Shown here in pieces: positions 62,209-64,000 of a stretch of 64,000 nucleotides of DNA (position 1 is the stretch's first letter; each line of letters opens with the position of its first letter). The stretch comes from Parabacteroides distasonis. GTDB lineage: Bacteria > Bacteroidota > Bacteroidia > Bacteroidales > Tannerellaceae. A model generated the notes under the pieces. It was not told the DNA's origin, ran no database searches, and was given only the letters and a program-made list of their open reading frames with translations. The DNA lies in contig NZ_SRYM01000010.1 in assembly GCF_004793765.1 (NCBI RefSeq), positions 36,574 through 100,573 of the forward strand. Reading direction: 5' to 3'. A program made the translations under genes and the position numbers.

Positions 62209-63528
62209 ATGATAACAAACGAAAATAAGAAATTGGCTCAATGGGCCATGGAATATGCTTTGAAGAATGGTTGCCAGTCCTCACGTGTCACGCTTTACAA
62301 TGGTTCCAGCAGTTCGTTTGAGATACGGGATATGAAAATAGACCGCCTGCAACAGGCATCCGAGAACAGCATGGTGGTTCATTTGTTCGTGGACGGCCGT
62401 TACGGCTCCTACTCTACCAATCGCTTGGATAAGAAAGAACTTGAGAAGTTCATCAAGGATGGTATCGCCGCCACTCGTTTCCTCGCCGAGGACAAGGCTC
62501 GCACGCTGCCAGACGCTTCCTTGTATTATAAAGGTGGGGCGGCAGACTTGCGATTGATCGACCCGAATTTCGACTCCGTGCAACCGGACGATAAGGTAGC
62601 GTTGGCCATGAGCGTCTGTGAGGAAATCATGGGTAAGGATGACCGGATCATCTCTGCCAATTCTTCCTACAGCGACGAGAAGGACTTTAAGTATATGGTA
62701 GCCAGCAATGGTTTCGAAGGCGAGGCTTCCGGTTCCTCTTATGGCTTGGTGGGGAGTGTCAGCATCCGTGGGGAGGGCGACGCCCGTCCCGAGTCTTATT
62801 GGTACGACTCTTCCTTGTATTACGATGAGCTGGTGAAGACTGGTATTGGAACGAAAGCATTAGAACGAGTGCTTCGAAAACTGGGACAACGGAAAGTGGC
62901 GTCCGGTAAATATACCATGATCGTGGATAACATGAATTCCAGCCGCCTGCTTTCTCCGGTAATCGGAGCCATTTACGGTTCCTCCATCCAGCAAAAGAAC
63001 TCTTTCTTATTGGATAAGATCAACCAAAAGGTAGCGAGCGACAAGATGACCTTGATAGACGAGCCTCATCTGGTAAAGGCTTCCGGTGCACGTTATTTCG
63101 ATGGCGAGGGTGTCGCCACAAAACGTCTTCCGGTATTCGAGCAGGGTATATTGAATACGTATTATATCGATACGTATTCCGCCAATAAGATGGGTGTAAG
63201 ACAGACGATCGGCTCTCCCTCGATTCTTACCATGCAGAATGGCGATAAGGATCTGGACGGATTGATCGCCTCTATCGACAAAGGTATATTGGTGACTGGT
63301 TTCAACGGTGGAAACTGCAATAGCACGACCGGCGATTTCTCGTATGGCGTGGAAGGTTTCTTGATCGAGAGAGGTAAGTTATCCCAACCGATCTCCGAGA
63401 TGAACGCCACGGGTAATATGCTCTCCCTATGGAGTAACTTAGCGGAAGTCGGAAACGACCCCCGCCTATCCTCCAGCTGGCGAATCCCTTCCTTGCTTTT
63501 CAAAGGGGTTGATTTTAGCGGATTATAA
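62209..63528 (+). CDS. TldE/PmbA-family partner of TldD
   Basis: 439 residues. It lacks the HExxxH motif and has the PmbA features DNMNSSRLLSPVIGAIYGSS and VTGFNGGNCNSTTGDFSYGV near the C terminus. It follows tldD after 1 nt. There is no signal peptide (MITNENKKLAQWAMEYALKN), which is odd because its partner carries an export signal. A terminator follows. Confidence 0.88.
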   Translation: MITNENKKLAQWAMEYALKNGCQSSRVTLYNGSSSSFEIRDMKIDRLQQASENSMVVHLFVDGRYGSYSTNRLDKKELEKFIKDGIAATRFLAEDKARTLPDASLYYKGGAADLRLIDPNFDSVQPDDKVALAMSVCEEIMGKDDRIISANSSYSDEKDFKYMVASNGFEGEASGSSYGLVGSVSIRGEGDARPESYWYDSSLYYDELVKTGIGTKALERVLRKLGQRKVASGKYTMIVDNMNSSRLLSPVIGAIYGSSIQQKNSFLLDKINQKVASDKMTLIDEPHLVKASGARYFDGEGVATKRLPVFEQGILNTYYIDTYSANKMGVRQTIGSPSILTMQNGDKDLDGLIASIDKGILVTGFNGGNCNSTTGDFSYGVEGFLIERGKLSQPISEMNATGNMLSLWSNLAEVGNDPRLSSSWRIPSLLFKGVDFSGL

Positions 63529-63561
63529 ATACAAGAAACAACATCCGGAAGAACAAGAATA

Positions 63562-63602
63562 AAAGAAGCCGGAACCGCTAAACACAGTTCCGGCTTCTTT
63601 AT
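63562..63602 (+). terminator. Terminator after tldE
   Basis: A 13- to 14-bp stem (AGAAGCCGGAAC with its inverse) with an 11-nt loop, followed by a T-rich tract. Confidence 0.9.
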
Positions 63603-63608
63603 TTTTCC

Positions 63609-63724
63609 TTACACCAAATTATAGATCGCTATAAAATGGCAAACCGTTCCCCCGAGAACGAATAAATGCCATGCGTTAGCACATTCGCTACTTCCTCACC
63701 ATGAGTCTGTCTTTGTTTTCTCAT
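63609..63724 (-). pseudogene. Remnant of a hemolysin III (TrhA/YqfA) family gene
   Basis: The minus strand from 63724 reads RKQRQTHGEEVANVLTHGI, which is the N-terminal signature of TrhA proteins (GEEIANxxTHG). One frame away it goes straight into FVLGGTVCHFIAIYNLV and TAA, the normal C terminus of the same family. About 170 residues between are missing and a frameshift lies at the join. Only a scar of the gene remains between tldE and the metal-binding protein. Confidence 0.7.
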
Positions 63725-63741
63725 CCATCCGATCGCTACGA

Positions 63742-63948
63742 CTACAAGGCACTGGCCTTGAAACCGGCCTCCGATACGGCGGAAAGAATGGTCTCCGCCG
63801 GAAGATCGGTCGTTATAGTCAATGTCTTATCCGGAGATTTCAAGTCGATCGACCATGCGTCCTCTTTTACTAATTTATTTAATTTAGCGCCAATAGCCGC
63901 CACGCATCCGCCACATTTAGCGTTTGTCTTAAATTTTAATGTTGCCAT
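63742..63948 (-). CDS. Heavy-metal-associated (HMA) domain protein
   Basis: 68 residues: one ferredoxin-like HMA domain. The metal-binding motif is CGGC (residues 12-15, TNAKCGGCVAAIGAKL) in place of the more common CxxC with other middle residues. The end (ILSAVSEAGFKASAL) is typical of the fold. It likely chaperones copper or zinc, or serves as a redox partner. It may form a unit with genes beyond the left side of its promoter, which the window end cuts. Confidence 0.85.
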   Translation of the reverse strand: MATLKFKTNAKCGGCVAAIGAKLNKLVKEDAWSIDLKSPDKTLTITTDLPAETILSAVSEAGFKASAL

Positions 63949-64000
63949 TGTATATTATTTAATCGTTATATTTTTGCATAAAGTTTCAACATCAGAGTGT

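Overview
The window is a stretch of Bacteroidales chromosome, most likely Parabacteroides (inference from gene content; no rRNA is present to confirm it). Supporting signs are the complete Bat/MoxR aerotolerance operon, an anSME/ChuR-type radical SAM protein, an nspC-ftsY-rimO-HU gene run, many upstream TAnnTTTG boxes (the Bacteroidetes -7 promoter element), weak or absent Shine-Dalgarno sequences, and small families seen mainly in this order. No tRNA, rRNA, CRISPR array, insertion sequence or integrase was recognised.

Left part (1-16.8 kb), accessory in character. An M16 peptidase runs off the left edge, followed by two tandem MscS-type channels and a DUF3791/DUF3990/DUF3791 trio in which the DUF3990 gene has lost its middle. 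Next come a damaged WG/YbjN/Sel1 gene, a YaaW-M48 peptidase-membrane protein operon, and an AT-rich two-gene island (8.85-11.4 kb) encoding a secreted protein with an NS_2-like nuclease C terminus and a membrane partner. Then follow a phospholipase D-like pseudogene, a HigB/HigA toxin-antitoxin pair, an AAA-ATPase/PD-(D/E)XK protein and a WYL regulator.

Middle part (16.8-46.4 kb), mostly housekeeping and cell envelope, nearly all on the minus strand. It holds two SGNH hydrolases with an MBOAT acyltransferase (polysaccharide O-acylation), a rhomboid protease, a universal stress protein, a small HTH protein, and the Bat operon (moxR, DUF58, a DUF4381-like protein, batA-batE) ending in a PAP2 phosphatase. 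After it come two HU-type genes, one of them a HU-transmembrane-LysM fusion, then rimO, ftsY, nspC, a UvrD/PcrA helicase and a very large alpha-2-macroglobulin lipoprotein.

Right part (46.4-64 kb). DUF6078 and PBP1C diverge from the macroglobulin gene, followed by a GlsB/YeaQ protein, NhaA, a uvrA-73aa-yigZ operon, a 70-residue small protein, and a single-gene ATPase+DUF4435 (TOPRIM-like) protein that resembles a fused PARIS anti-phage system. The window closes with a GT39-type transferase, anSME and an exported TldD/TldE pair, a decayed hemolysin III (TrhA) remnant and a CGGC metal-binding protein.

The unexplained pattern across the window is a set of intergenic repeat clusters at six places. 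Their sequences are unrelated, yet they share a unit length of 22-23 bp, and most contain copies in both orientations.
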